Positions 19,810 through 27,046 of a stretch of DNA of 64,000 nt are shown piece by piece. The notes below the pieces were generated by a model. It was not told the origin of the DNA, made no database searches, and saw only the letters and a program-made list of their open reading frames with translations. Within the stretch, counting starts at the first letter, position 1; every line of letters begins with the position of its first letter. The position numbers and the translations under genes were made by a program. The DNA is taken from contig NZ_FMHZ01000002.1 of NCBI RefSeq assembly GCF_900090315.1, positions 6,976,501 to 7,040,500 on the forward strand, read 5' to 3'. Origin of the DNA: Micromonospora citrea (GTDB lineage Bacteria; Actinomycetota; Actinomycetes; Mycobacteriales; Micromonosporaceae).

Positions 19810-21063
19810 TCATCGGGGGATCTCGACCACCTGTCCGGTTCGTCGGGCCAGTTCCGCCGCCCAGACCACGCGGTGCCCGGCGAGGCTCTCCCGCGCGTCC
19901 GAACTGAGCAGCGAACGGTCGCCGGTGGCCAGCGCGGCGACGAAGGCGTCGGCGAGCGCGTCGTCGGCCTCGACGTGGCCGATCTGCGACTCGTGACCCG
20001 TACCGGTGTCGAACGTCTCGACCTCGCCGGTGACGAAGTCCCGGACGGACACCTGACGGCTGTCGCCCTCCAGGTATCCCCGGGTGCCGAAGATCCGGGT
20101 CTGTCGCTGGGCCATCGGCGTGAACGCGGTCATGGTGAACGACGCGGTCGCGCCGGACGGGAACTCCATGCTCACCACCTGGTGGTCCACCACGTCGTTG
20201 TCACCGCCGTACACGCACCGCCCGTACGGTCCGTCGCGCAGCGCGGCCAGCACGCCCTCGGTGGTGACGTCGTGCGTCACCGCGCCGAGCGGCCACCGTT
20301 CCCGATCCGGGTCACCCAGACAGGACAGGTAGAGCCGCTTCGCCGAGTACGCGCAGTCCCGCTCGACCGGGCAGTCGAGGCAGCGGTCGGCGGCACCGGC
20401 GGGACGGTTGTCGGGGCGGAAGTGCGACAGCCGGCCGAACGAGGAGACCCGGCTGGGCACCTCGCCCAGCACATGCATGATCCAATCGATGTCGTGACAC
20501 GACTTGGTGAGCAGCATGGGGCCGGACTCCGCCTCGCGCCGCCAGTTGCCGCGCACGTACGAGTGCGCCTGGTGCCACCAGCCCACCGGCTCGAGGTGCT
20601 GCACACTCACCGGCGTGCCGATGCGGCCCTTGGCGATCAGTTGACGCACCAGCCGGGTGTAGGGCGTGTACCGGAGCACATGGCAGACCGCGAGCATGCT
20701 GCCGCTGCGCTCGACGGCGTCGATGATGCGCTGGCAGTCGGGCTCGGTGGTGGCCATCGGCTTCTCCAGCAGGATGTGGTACCCCTGCCCGGCGAACCGG
20801 ACCGCCGGCTCCACGTGCTCGTGGTCCAACGTCGCGACGATGATTCCGTCGGCCAGCCGACCGGCGGCCGCCAGGTCCCGCCAGTCGGCGAAGGTCCGCT
20901 CGAGCGGGATCCCGTGCCGTTCGGCGAAGGCGGCCCGCCGTACCGGATCCCGCTCGGCGACCGCGACGATCGTCGCGGCTCCGCCGGTCGCACACCGGTC
21001 GGCGTACGCGCTGCCACGCACTCCCGCCCCGGCCACGGCGAGCGTCACCGTCGTCTCCTGCAT
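19810..21063 (-). CDS. Gfo/Idh/MocA-family oxidoreductase
   Basis: NAD(P)-dependent sugar or cyclitol dehydrogenase, about 417 residues. It has an N-terminal Rossmann fold (LAVAGAGVRGSAYAD), the EKP motif LLEKPMATT with the catalytic Lys, and HDIDWIMHVLG in the C-terminal domain. A cysteine cluster CLDCPVERDCAYSAKR about two thirds along is shared with one actinobacterial subgroup and may bind metal. GTG 21066 and ATG 21063 are adjacent; gggaggg upstream favours the ATG. It is first in the operon, 38 nt before the binding-protein gene, and faces a divergent ROK repressor. Confidence 0.9.
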   Translation of the reverse strand: MQETTVTLAVAGAGVRGSAYADRCATGGAATIVAVAERDPVRRAAFAERHGIPLERTFADWRDLAAAGRLADGIIVATLDHEHVEPAVRFAGQGYHILLEKPMATTEPDCQRIIDAVERSGSMLAVCHVLRYTPYTRLVRQLIAKGRIGTPVSVQHLEPVGWWHQAHSYVRGNWRREAESGPMLLTKSCHDIDWIMHVLGEVPSRVSSFGRLSHFRPDNRPAGAADRCLDCPVERDCAYSAKRLYLSCLGDPDRERWPLGAVTHDVTTEGVLAALRDGPYGRCVYGGDNDVVDHQVVSMEFPSGATASFTMTAFTPMAQRQTRIFGTRGYLEGDSRQVSVRDFVTGEVETFDTGTGHESQIGHVEADDALADAFVAALATGDRSLLSSDARESLAGHRVVWAAELARRTGQVVEIPR

Positions 21064-21106
21064 CACACCCGACCCTCCCGCCGAGGTCGCACCCGACCCG
21101 CGGATA

Positions 21107-21142
21107 CTTACGTAAGCTTGTTTCGTAATGATGTTGCATAAT
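21107..21142 (+). promoter_or_regulatory. operator/promoter between ROK gene and sugar operon
   Basis: CTTACGTAAG (21107-21116) is a perfect 10-bp palindrome. With the later TTTCGTAA (21121-21128) it also forms a TTACG-n11-CGTAA dyad. CATAAT (21137-21142) is a good -10 for the ROK gene. The site is the natural target of the ROK repressor and lies where it can shut both promoters. Confidence 0.6.
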
Positions 21143-21171
21143 TTTCACGGCGATGTGATCCATGTCAAGGG

Positions 21172-22305
21172 GTGCAGGTGAAGGAAAGTCCGCTCCAGGC
21201 CGGCGATCCATCGATGCTCCGGCGGATGAACGCGGTCGCCACCCTGCGGGCACTCCGCAAACTCGACGCGCCCACCCTGACCGAACTGGCACACGAGGTG
21301 GGCCTGTCCCGCCCCGCCACCGAGGGCGCGCTGGGAGACCTGGCCGGACGAGGACTCGTCGTCGAGGTGGCGCCACCTGCCGGCAAACGGCTGGGGCGAC
21401 CGGCCCGGCACTACCGGTTCCGAGCCGAGGCGGGGTACGCCGTCGGCGTCGAGATCACCGCCGAGCAGGTGCGGCTGTTCCTCGCCGATCTCGACGGCCG
21501 GATCATCAACCGCCAGTCCACCCAGACCCCGGCCGACTCCGCGCCGGCGTACCGCCTGTCCCAGGTCGAGACCAGCCTGGACCGCGCGCTCGCCGAGGCG
21601 CGGGTGACGAGGTCCGACCTCTGGGCGGCGGCCGTCGGCACCCCCGGCGTGATCGACCCCGACGGCCGGATCACCTCCTGCGTCGTGATACCGCAGTGGG
21701 AGGGCACCCACCTCGCGCAGACGCTCGGGCGTTTCCTGGCATGCCCGGTCCTCGCCGAGAACGACGCCAACCTCGCCGCTGTCGCCGAGCACTGGCGCGG
21801 CGTCGCGCAGGAAGCCGACGACGTGGTGTACGTCCTGACCGGCCAGCACACCGGAATCGGCGTGCTGATCGGCGGCCGGCTGCACCGGGGCCGCTGGGGC
21901 GGCGCGGGGGAGGTCGGGGTGCTGCCCGAGATGGGCCTGCGGTGCACCGTCGAGGCGCTCATCGGGCCGGACAACGCCGAACGGCTCATCGGGCCCGGGG
22001 CCGTCCTCGACGCCGTGCGAGCCGGTGACACCGCCGCCCGCGACCGGCTGGAACACCTCGCCGCCCGGATGGCCCGAGGCGTGGCCGCCGTGTCGCTCGC
22101 GCTGGATCCGGAACTGGTCGTGGTCGGCGGCGCACTCACGTTGCCCGGCGACGTGCTGATCGAGCCGCTCCGCCGGTACGTGGAACCGCTGCTGTTGAAC
22201 CCTACGCGGCTGACCGGATCGAGCCTCGGTGACGAGGCGGTCCGGCTCGGAGCGGTCCGGTTGGCACTGAACCGGATCGAGGAGGGCCTCTACCGGGTCG
22301 GCTGA
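21172..22305 (+). CDS. ROK-family transcriptional repressor
   Basis: Sugar-responsive repressor of about 377 residues with an N-terminal MarR-like winged helix (LTELAHEVGLSRPATEGAL, residues about 35-53) and a C-terminal ROK sugar-binding domain (GTPGVIDPDG, ENDANLAAV, GVLIGGRLHRGRWGGAGEVG). The CxCGxxGC zinc motif usual after the last segment is missing; VLPEMGLRCTVEALIG stands in its place, so the effector pocket may be atypical. GTG 21172 is listed; GTG 21178 has better spacing to AGGGG and may be the true start. It is divergent from the sugar operon it presumably controls. Confidence 0.88.
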   Translation: MQVKESPLQAGDPSMLRRMNAVATLRALRKLDAPTLTELAHEVGLSRPATEGALGDLAGRGLVVEVAPPAGKRLGRPARHYRFRAEAGYAVGVEITAEQVRLFLADLDGRIINRQSTQTPADSAPAYRLSQVETSLDRALAEARVTRSDLWAAAVGTPGVIDPDGRITSCVVIPQWEGTHLAQTLGRFLACPVLAENDANLAAVAEHWRGVAQEADDVVYVLTGQHTGIGVLIGGRLHRGRWGGAGEVGVLPEMGLRCTVEALIGPDNAERLIGPGAVLDAVRAGDTAARDRLEHLAARMARGVAAVSLALDPELVVVGGALTLPGDVLIEPLRRYVEPLLLNPTRLTGSSLGDEAVRLGAVRLALNRIEEGLYRVG

Positions 22306-22655
22306 CGTCCATTCGCCCGGCGGTTGGCGATGTCAATCCAGGCCCGGGCGACGATCCACAACAACCGATGCCGTGGACCGCCGGACAACCGGTGGGGAAG
22401 GGCGGCTCCTACGTCGCCGTTGTCGCTGTTCGGTCTTGTCGCCGCCATCTGCCAGGGCTGCCGGTAACGCAAGGCTCAGCGGCGGCGGTTCCCGCTCCAC
22501 ACGCAACGGCTTCGCCGGCTTCTTTCCAGCTCGGTGGGGGGCCTCGACGTTCCTCGGAAGGGCCGAGGTCCACCACCATGCGCTCGACGACGAGGAAGCG
22601 ACAGAGGCTCGGACCAGATCTCGATCCGCAGGTTCGATAATGTACATTATGTCAA
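22306..22655. other. 350-nt region without a supportable gene
   Basis: Lies between the end of the ROK gene and the end of the convergent AAA ATPase gene. Several open frames exist but none has a recognisable domain or a good ribosome-binding site. Its right end is AT-rich and carries a 14-bp palindrome. Confidence 0.5.
22637..22650. promoter_or_regulatory. 14-bp perfect palindrome ATAATGTACATTAT
   Basis: An AT-rich perfect palindrome six bases beyond the stop of the AAA ATPase gene, in otherwise GC-rich DNA. It looks like a protein-binding site rather than a terminator, because the stem is weak as RNA. A TTGACA lies beside it on the minus strand, but no matching -10 follows. Confidence 0.4.
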
Positions 22656-23270
22656 TTAACGCGGATGAGCCCCTCCCTCGCACGGGTCCGACGGGAGGCT
22701 GGCGAGCCGGCGCAGGTGCGCCTCCAGCAGCGCGACCCGCACCGGCACCGGGCCGGGCGGCACGACGACGAGTTCGTGCCCGTGCGCCCGGTAGATCTCC
22801 TCGTGCACGCGCGCGAACGCCAGCGACCCGGCGTAGCCGATCCGGCGGGCGGCGGTGCGCGTCACGAAGCCCAGCGGCTCGACGAGGAACACCTGGCGCT
22901 GGTAGACGCCCTCCCGGAGCACCCGCGTGACCTCGGCGACGAGCGCCGGCCCCACCGGGCGGCCCAGGAAACGCGCGAGCGCCAGGGTGCACAGTGGTGA
23001 CCGGTCGTAGACCTGTGCCGGCGCGCCGCCGTCCCGGTCGCGCCAGGCCCCGCCCTGGGGCTCGGCCGCCTGCTGGCGTGCGCGCTGCAGCCGGGCCACC
23101 GCCTCGGCGAACTCCGGCCAGCGCCAGGGCTCGGCGACGCCGCGCGCCTGCGCCGCCGCGATCACGTCGGTCGACGCCTCCGCGACGACGCTCCACCCGC
23201 GACGGCGCAGCGCGTCGACCAGTGTCGTCTTGCCCGCCCCGGGCGCGCCGGTCAGGACGTGGCGTCGCAC
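22656..23270 (-). CDS. AAA_28-type ATPase/kinase
   Basis: Small P-loop protein of 204 residues. The P-loop TGAPGAGKTT is at residues 7-16, followed by VVAEASTDVIAAAQARG, which is typical of the AAA_28 family (NadR-kinase-like NTPases), and a YDRSPLCTLALARFLG segment that would contact the substrate. The C-terminal helix HEEIYRAHGHELVVVPPG fits the family. The substrate is unknown. It is divergent from a tyrosine recombinase with only 57 nt between starts, including a 28-bp dyad. Confidence 0.82.
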   Translation of the reverse strand: MRRHVLTGAPGAGKTTLVDALRRRGWSVVAEASTDVIAAAQARGVAEPWRWPEFAEAVARLQRARQQAAEPQGGAWRDRDGGAPAQVYDRSPLCTLALARFLGRPVGPALVAEVTRVLREGVYQRQVFLVEPLGFVTRTAARRIGYAGSLAFARVHEEIYRAHGHELVVVPPGPVPVRVALLEAHLRRLASLPSDPCEGGAHPR

Positions 23271-23308
23271 GCTCTCCCCCTCTCCCGCCGTTGCCGGCGA
23301 ACGCGAAA

Positions 23309-23336
23309 GTCATGCATAATAGTGCTTATGCATGAC
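23309..23336 (+). promoter_or_regulatory. 28-bp perfect dyad over the recombinase promoter and start codon
   Basis: GTCATGCATAA (23309-23319) and TTATGCATGAC (23326-23336) are exact reverse complements around a 6-nt centre. The dyad contains a CATAAT -10 hexamer (23315-23320) and the recombinase ATG (23328), seven bases apart. A protein bound here would cover promoter and start of a leaderless transcript. Confidence 0.75.
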
Positions 23337-24338
23337 AAAAAGGACGAATCGGTAGTGTGGTTGATCGAGGAGTTCCTGACCGCTCGCGCCACCCGCAAGC
23401 CCTCCCCCCACACCCTCGCGGCCTACCGCCGGGATCTGCGTACGGTGGCAGCGCTCGCGGCGCAGGAGGCCACCCCTCCCCTCCCCCTCGACGATCTGCC
23501 CGTCGCCGCCCTGACTCCCCGGGTCATGCGGGCGGCGTTCGCCCGGTTCGCCGCTCCCCGCGCGGCGGCCTCCGTGCACCGGGCCTGGTCCACCTGGAAC
23601 AGCTTCTTCTCCTTCCTGGTCGCCGACGGGGCGGTCGCCGGCAACCCGATGCCGGCGGTCGGGCGGCCCCGGGCGCCGCTCCCCCAGCCCAAGCCGCTGC
23701 GCGGGGCGGACACCCCGGAGCAGCTGCTCGCCTCGGTGGCCCGCCAGGAGGGCCGGCAACGCGACCCGTGGCCGGAGCGGGACCTGGCGGTGCTGGCGTT
23801 GGCGCTGTGCGCGGGTCTGCGGCTGTCGGAGCTGCTGGCGTTGCGGGTGGGCTCGGTCGCGGGTCGACCGGGTGAGCGGCGGATCGACGTGGCCGGCAAG
23901 GGTGGGCGCCCGCGGGTGGTGCCGATCGAGCCGGAGCTGGACGGGGTGCTGGCGGGCTACCTGGACAGTCGGGCGCGCCGGTTCGGCTCTCGGACGGTGC
24001 GGCCGGACGCGCCGTTGCTGGTGGACCGGCGGGGTGAGCCGCTGCGCCGGGGCGGGCTGCAGTATCTGGTGGAGTCCTGTTACCGGCGGGCCGGCATCAC
24101 CGACCGGGTGCCGCGGGGGGCGCGGCTGCACGCGTTGCGGCACACGTTCGCGACGCGGTTGGCGGAGGACGGGGCGAGCGCCGCGGAGATCATGCGGTTG
24201 CTGGGGCACGCGTCGCTGGCGTCGTCGCAGACGTACATCGAGGTGACGGCCGGGCAGCAGCGGGAGGCGGTGCGGTCCAACCGTACCAACCGGGCGTTGG
24301 CGGCGTTGGCGGCGTCCGGGTCGGCGGCGCGGTCGTGA
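23328..24338 (+). CDS. tyrosine-type site-specific recombinase (XerC/D-like)
   Basis: A 336-residue recombinase with an N-terminal SAM-like DNA-binding domain (to about 115) and a complete catalytic set: Arg165 (CAGLRLSE), Lys191 (GKGGRPR), His268 and Arg271 (LHALRH), His294 (LLGHASL) and nucleophile Tyr303 (QTYIE). ATG 23328 is favoured over upstream in-frame starts because it lies 7 nt after a CATAAT -10 hexamer, implying a leaderless mRNA. The stop overlaps the start of the nucleotidyltransferase gene (GTGA). No attachment site or prophage genes accompany it, so it is not a simple phage integrase. Confidence 0.92.
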   Translation: MHDKKDESVVWLIEEFLTARATRKPSPHTLAAYRRDLRTVAALAAQEATPPLPLDDLPVAALTPRVMRAAFARFAAPRAAASVHRAWSTWNSFFSFLVADGAVAGNPMPAVGRPRAPLPQPKPLRGADTPEQLLASVARQEGRQRDPWPERDLAVLALALCAGLRLSELLALRVGSVAGRPGERRIDVAGKGGRPRVVPIEPELDGVLAGYLDSRARRFGSRTVRPDAPLLVDRRGEPLRRGGLQYLVESCYRRAGITDRVPRGARLHALRHTFATRLAEDGASAAEIMRLLGHASLASSQTYIEVTAGQQREAVRSNRTNRALAALAASGSAARS

Positions 24339-25348
24339 GGGCGGGCGCGGCGCGCGCGGTGGCGGCGGCGTGGGTGCGCCGGTACGCGGCGCGCACGCCG
24401 GGAGTGGAGGGTGCGCTGCTGAGCGGGTCGGTCCTGGGCATGGCGGCGGATGCGGTGTTGCCGCCGTGGTCGGACGTGGACGTGCTGGTGGTGCGGGCGG
24501 AGCCGGCGGAGAAGCTGGGCAAGTTCCGGTGGGGCGGGGTGCTGCTGGAGGTCAGTTTCGTGACGTGGGAGGAGTTGGGCTCGGCGGAGGACGTGTTGGG
24601 GTCGTGGGTGTTCGCGGGGTGTCTGCGGGGCGACGGGGTGTTGGCGGATCCGACGGGTCGGTTGGCGGGGTTGCGGGCGCGGGTGTCGGCGGAGTTCGCG
24701 GATCGGGTGTGGGTGCGGCGTCGGTTGGCGGGGTTGCGGGCGCGTGTCGAGGCGGGGTTGCGGGGCCTGCCGGTGTCGGGGCCGTTGCACGAGCAGGTGA
24801 CGGCGTGGTTGTTCCCGACGTCCTTGACGGCGGTGTTGCCGTTGGTGGCGGGGTTGGTGGAGCCGACGGTGCGGCGGCGGTACGTGGTGGCGCGGGAGGT
24901 GTTGGCGGCGTACGGCATGGCGGATCGCTATGCGGAGATGCTGGGGCTGTTGGACGGCGGTGGGGTGTCGGCGGGGCGGGTGGCGGAGCATCTGGCGGGG
25001 TTGGCGCGGACGTTCGACGTGGCGGCGGGGGTGGCGCGGACGCGGTTCGCCTTCAGTGCGGACATCACGGCGGTGGCGCGGCCGGTGGTGGTGGATGGTG
25101 GTGCCGCGTTGGTGGCGTCGGGGTCGCATCGGGAGGCGATGTTCTGGGTCGTGGCGACGTATGCGCGGTGTCACGCGGTGCTGGCGGTGGACGCGCCGGG
25201 GTGGGGTGTGGAGTTGGCGCCGTCGTTCGAGGCGGCGGTGGCGGATCTGGGGGTGTTGTCGGCGGCGGAGCGGCGGCGGCGGGCGGACGAGGTGTTGGCG
25301 TTTCTGCCGGGGTGGTGTGCGGCGGTGGAGCGGATCGCGGCGCGGTGA
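24335..25348 (+). CDS. nucleotidyltransferase-domain protein (Pol-beta superfamily)
   Basis: A 337-residue protein whose N-terminal domain has the Pol-beta-fold signature: GS motif in LLSGSVLGMAAD, then SDVDVLVV with the two metal-binding aspartates, and a third acidic site in VSFVTWEEL. The remaining two thirds are helical and unassigned. Proteins of this layout add nucleotides to small molecules, proteins or RNA; the target is unknown. The GTG start overlaps the recombinase stop by 4 nt. Codons here end mostly in G (GTG, GCG, TTG), unlike the C-ending codons of plus-strand genes at 9-14 kb. Confidence 0.82.
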   Translation: MRAGAARAVAAAWVRRYAARTPGVEGALLSGSVLGMAADAVLPPWSDVDVLVVRAEPAEKLGKFRWGGVLLEVSFVTWEELGSAEDVLGSWVFAGCLRGDGVLADPTGRLAGLRARVSAEFADRVWVRRRLAGLRARVEAGLRGLPVSGPLHEQVTAWLFPTSLTAVLPLVAGLVEPTVRRRYVVAREVLAAYGMADRYAEMLGLLDGGGVSAGRVAEHLAGLARTFDVAAGVARTRFAFSADITAVARPVVVDGGAALVASGSHREAMFWVVATYARCHAVLAVDAPGWGVELAPSFEAAVADLGVLSAAERRRRADEVLAFLPGWCAAVERIAAR

Positions 25349-25396
25349 GGGTGGGTTGTGCGGGGTCGGGCTGGTGGGGGCCTGGGCGGTGTGGCT

Positions 25397-25426
25397 GGCC
25401 GCGAACGTTGCGGGGCGTTCGCGGCC
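25397..25426. terminator. bidirectional terminator
   Basis: An 11-bp perfect stem (ggccgcgaacg / cgttcgcggcc) with an 8-nt loop lies between the convergent nucleotidyltransferase and epoxide hydrolase genes. Confidence 0.65.
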
Positions 25427-25437
25427 GGCGTCGTTCG

Positions 25438-26544
25438 TCAGTGGGTGGTGGTCGGGTGGTGGTGCTGGGTGTGGGTGAGGAAGAAGGTCCGGATGTCCTC
25501 GGCGAGCAGTTCGGGCGCCTCCATGGCGGCGAAGTGGCCGCCGTGTTCGAATTCCGACCAGTGCCTGATGTCGTACAGGCGCTCGGCCAGTGGTCGTACC
25601 GGCTGGGTGATGTCGTGTGCGAACACCGCGACGCCGACCGGTACCGGGCAGGGTTCGGTTCGCCGGGGGGCTTCGCGGTGCAGTCGGGCGGAGGAGGCGG
25701 CGGTGGCGGTGAGCCAGTAGAGCGTGGTGTTGGTGAGCAGGCGGTCGTCGCTGATCTGTGAGTGTGGGTCGGTCCAGTGGGCGAAGCGCTCGGCGATCCA
25801 GGCGAGTTGGCCGACGGGTGAGTCGGTGAGCGCGTAGCCGATGGTCTGTGGGGTGGTGGCCTGGAGGGCCTGGTAGGGCGGGCGGTTCGCCATCAGGTGT
25901 CGGATCTTGTCGAGGCGGGCTTCGTCCGTTGCGGACAGTGGGATGTCGGCTTCGGGGTCGGGGCGGGTGGGCAGGTAGTTGACGTGTACGCCGACGACGT
26001 GTTCGGGTGCGATCGCGCCGAGGGCGGTGGAGATGCCGGAGCCGAAGTCGCCGCCCTGTGCGCCGTAGCGTTCGTATCCGAGGCGGCGCATCAGTTCGGC
26101 CCAGGCGTGTGCGATTCGGAGGGTGTCCCAGCCGCGTTCGTGGGTGGGGCCGGAGAAGCCGTAGCCGGGGATGGAGGGGATGACCAGGTGGAAGTGGCGT
26201 GACAGGGGTTCGATGACGTCGAGGAACTCCAGGAACGATCCGGGCCAGCCGTGGGTGAGGACGAGGGCGAGTGCGTCCGGTTTGGCGGATCGGACGTGGA
26301 CGAGGTGGATGTTCTGGCCGTCGATGTCGGTGGTGAAGTGTGGGAGTTCGTTGAGCTTGGCTTCGTGTGTGCGCCAGTCGTAGCGGGTGCGCCAGTGTTC
26401 GGCGAGTTCCTTGAGGCGGGTGAGGGGGAAGCCGTAGTCCCAGCCGGCGTCGGTGACCTCGTTGGGCCAGCGGGTGCGGGCGAGTCGGTCGGTGAGGTCG
26501 TCGAGGTCGGCCTGGGGGATGTCGATGCGGAACGGCTTGATCAT
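25438..26544 (-). CDS. epoxide hydrolase
   Basis: Alpha/beta-hydrolase of 368 residues with the N-terminal EHN domain ([21 protein letters not shown]) typical of microsomal-type epoxide hydrolases. HGWPGS provides the oxyanion region, the nucleophile Asp is in GGDFGS, and the catalytic His is in GGHFAAME. It would open epoxides to diols in the cytoplasm. Two adjacent 15-bp dyads lie 32 nt upstream of the start, which suggests control by a TetR-like repressor not encoded next to it. Confidence 0.92.
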   Translation of the reverse strand: MIKPFRIDIPQADLDDLTDRLARTRWPNEVTDAGWDYGFPLTRLKELAEHWRTRYDWRTHEAKLNELPHFTTDIDGQNIHLVHVRSAKPDALALVLTHGWPGSFLEFLDVIEPLSRHFHLVIPSIPGYGFSGPTHERGWDTLRIAHAWAELMRRLGYERYGAQGGDFGSGISTALGAIAPEHVVGVHVNYLPTRPDPEADIPLSATDEARLDKIRHLMANRPPYQALQATTPQTIGYALTDSPVGQLAWIAERFAHWTDPHSQISDDRLLTNTTLYWLTATAASSARLHREAPRRTEPCPVPVGVAVFAHDITQPVRPLAERLYDIRHWSEFEHGGHFAAMEAPELLAEDIRTFFLTHTQHHHPTTTH

Positions 26545-26575
26545 GGTGGGGGCTCCTGCGGGTCAGGCCTCTTGT

Positions 26576-26605
26576 GTTGGCTGAACCAACGTTGGCTTGA
26601 CCAAC
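26576..26605 (-). promoter_or_regulatory. two abutting GTTGG-n5-CCAAC dyads
   Basis: gttggctgaaccaac (26576-26590) is followed without gap by gttggcttgaccaac (26591-26605). Two identical half-site pairs spaced 15 bp apart upstream of the epoxide hydrolase start suit cooperative binding of a TetR-type dimer pair. No regulator gene is adjacent. Confidence 0.65.
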
Positions 26606-26726
26606 GTTAACAGCGGTCATTGGCCGGGCCCACGATGTGTCGGGCTCGTCACGTGGAGGTCGTGAGGCGCACGATTTCGCGCCGCGGGAGACGGTGCGGA
26701 ACGGGAACCCCGACCGGGCCGGGGTG

Positions 26727-26999
26727 ATGTTGACGGAGACCGAAGGCCGGCTGCGCGTGGAACTGGAGGCCACGCCGTGGGGCGCGCCGCGCCGCTGGCG
26801 GCGCCCGCCGGCGGTGTGGCTTAGGTACGGCGAGTGGGTGCGGTGGCAGGTCAACTACCGGTTCTCGTGGCCGGCGGCCCGTGGTGGCGCCTGGAGCTAC
26901 CGGCTGGACACGCTGAATCTGGCGTACGGCCCGACGACGGTGGACGTCTTCACGGGAAGCCCGACCCGTCACGTCGACGAGCGCGCGCTGCTGCGGTAG
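26727..26999 (+). CDS. small hypothetical protein
   Basis: A 90-residue product (MLTETEGRLRVELEA onward) rich in Trp and Arg with beta-like segments (VWLRYGEWVRWQVNYRF, WSYRLDTLNLAYG). I recognise no family. ATG 26727 is tentative; GTG 26724 and an ATG at 26637 are also in frame. It is transcribed away from the epoxide hydrolase and ends at a strong bidirectional terminator, which supports it being a real gene. Confidence 0.5.
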   Translation: MLTETEGRLRVELEATPWGAPRRWRRPPAVWLRYGEWVRWQVNYRFSWPAARGGAWSYRLDTLNLAYGPTTVDVFTGSPTRHVDERALLR

Positions 27000-27007
27000 G
27001 AGGGGCC

Positions 27008-27031
27008 GTGCCGGCGACCCGTCGCCGGCAC
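27008..27031. terminator. bidirectional terminator
   Basis: A perfect 10-bp stem (gtgccggcga / tcgccggcac) with a CCCG loop lies between convergent stops at 26999 and 27047. Confidence 0.75.
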
Positions 27032-27046
27032 GCGTGGACCTGTCCC

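Noticed and set aside
22640..22656. Promoter with TTGACA -35 at the palindrome
   Set aside because: No -10 element at a workable distance and no gene follows in that direction.
23259..23327. Upstream start for the recombinase adding 23 residues
   Set aside because: It would run through the promoter and operator; the ATG at 23328 lies 7 nt after a -10 hexamer and the added residues are not domain-like.
22656..24338. Integrated element bounded by attachment sites
   Set aside because: No tRNA gene, direct-repeat attachment sites, excisionase or phage genes were found around the recombinase.
24080..26854. 924-codon minus-strand frame over the recombinase and nucleotidyltransferase
   Set aside because: The composition is Arg/His/Pro-rich antisense shadow and it conflicts with three well-supported genes.
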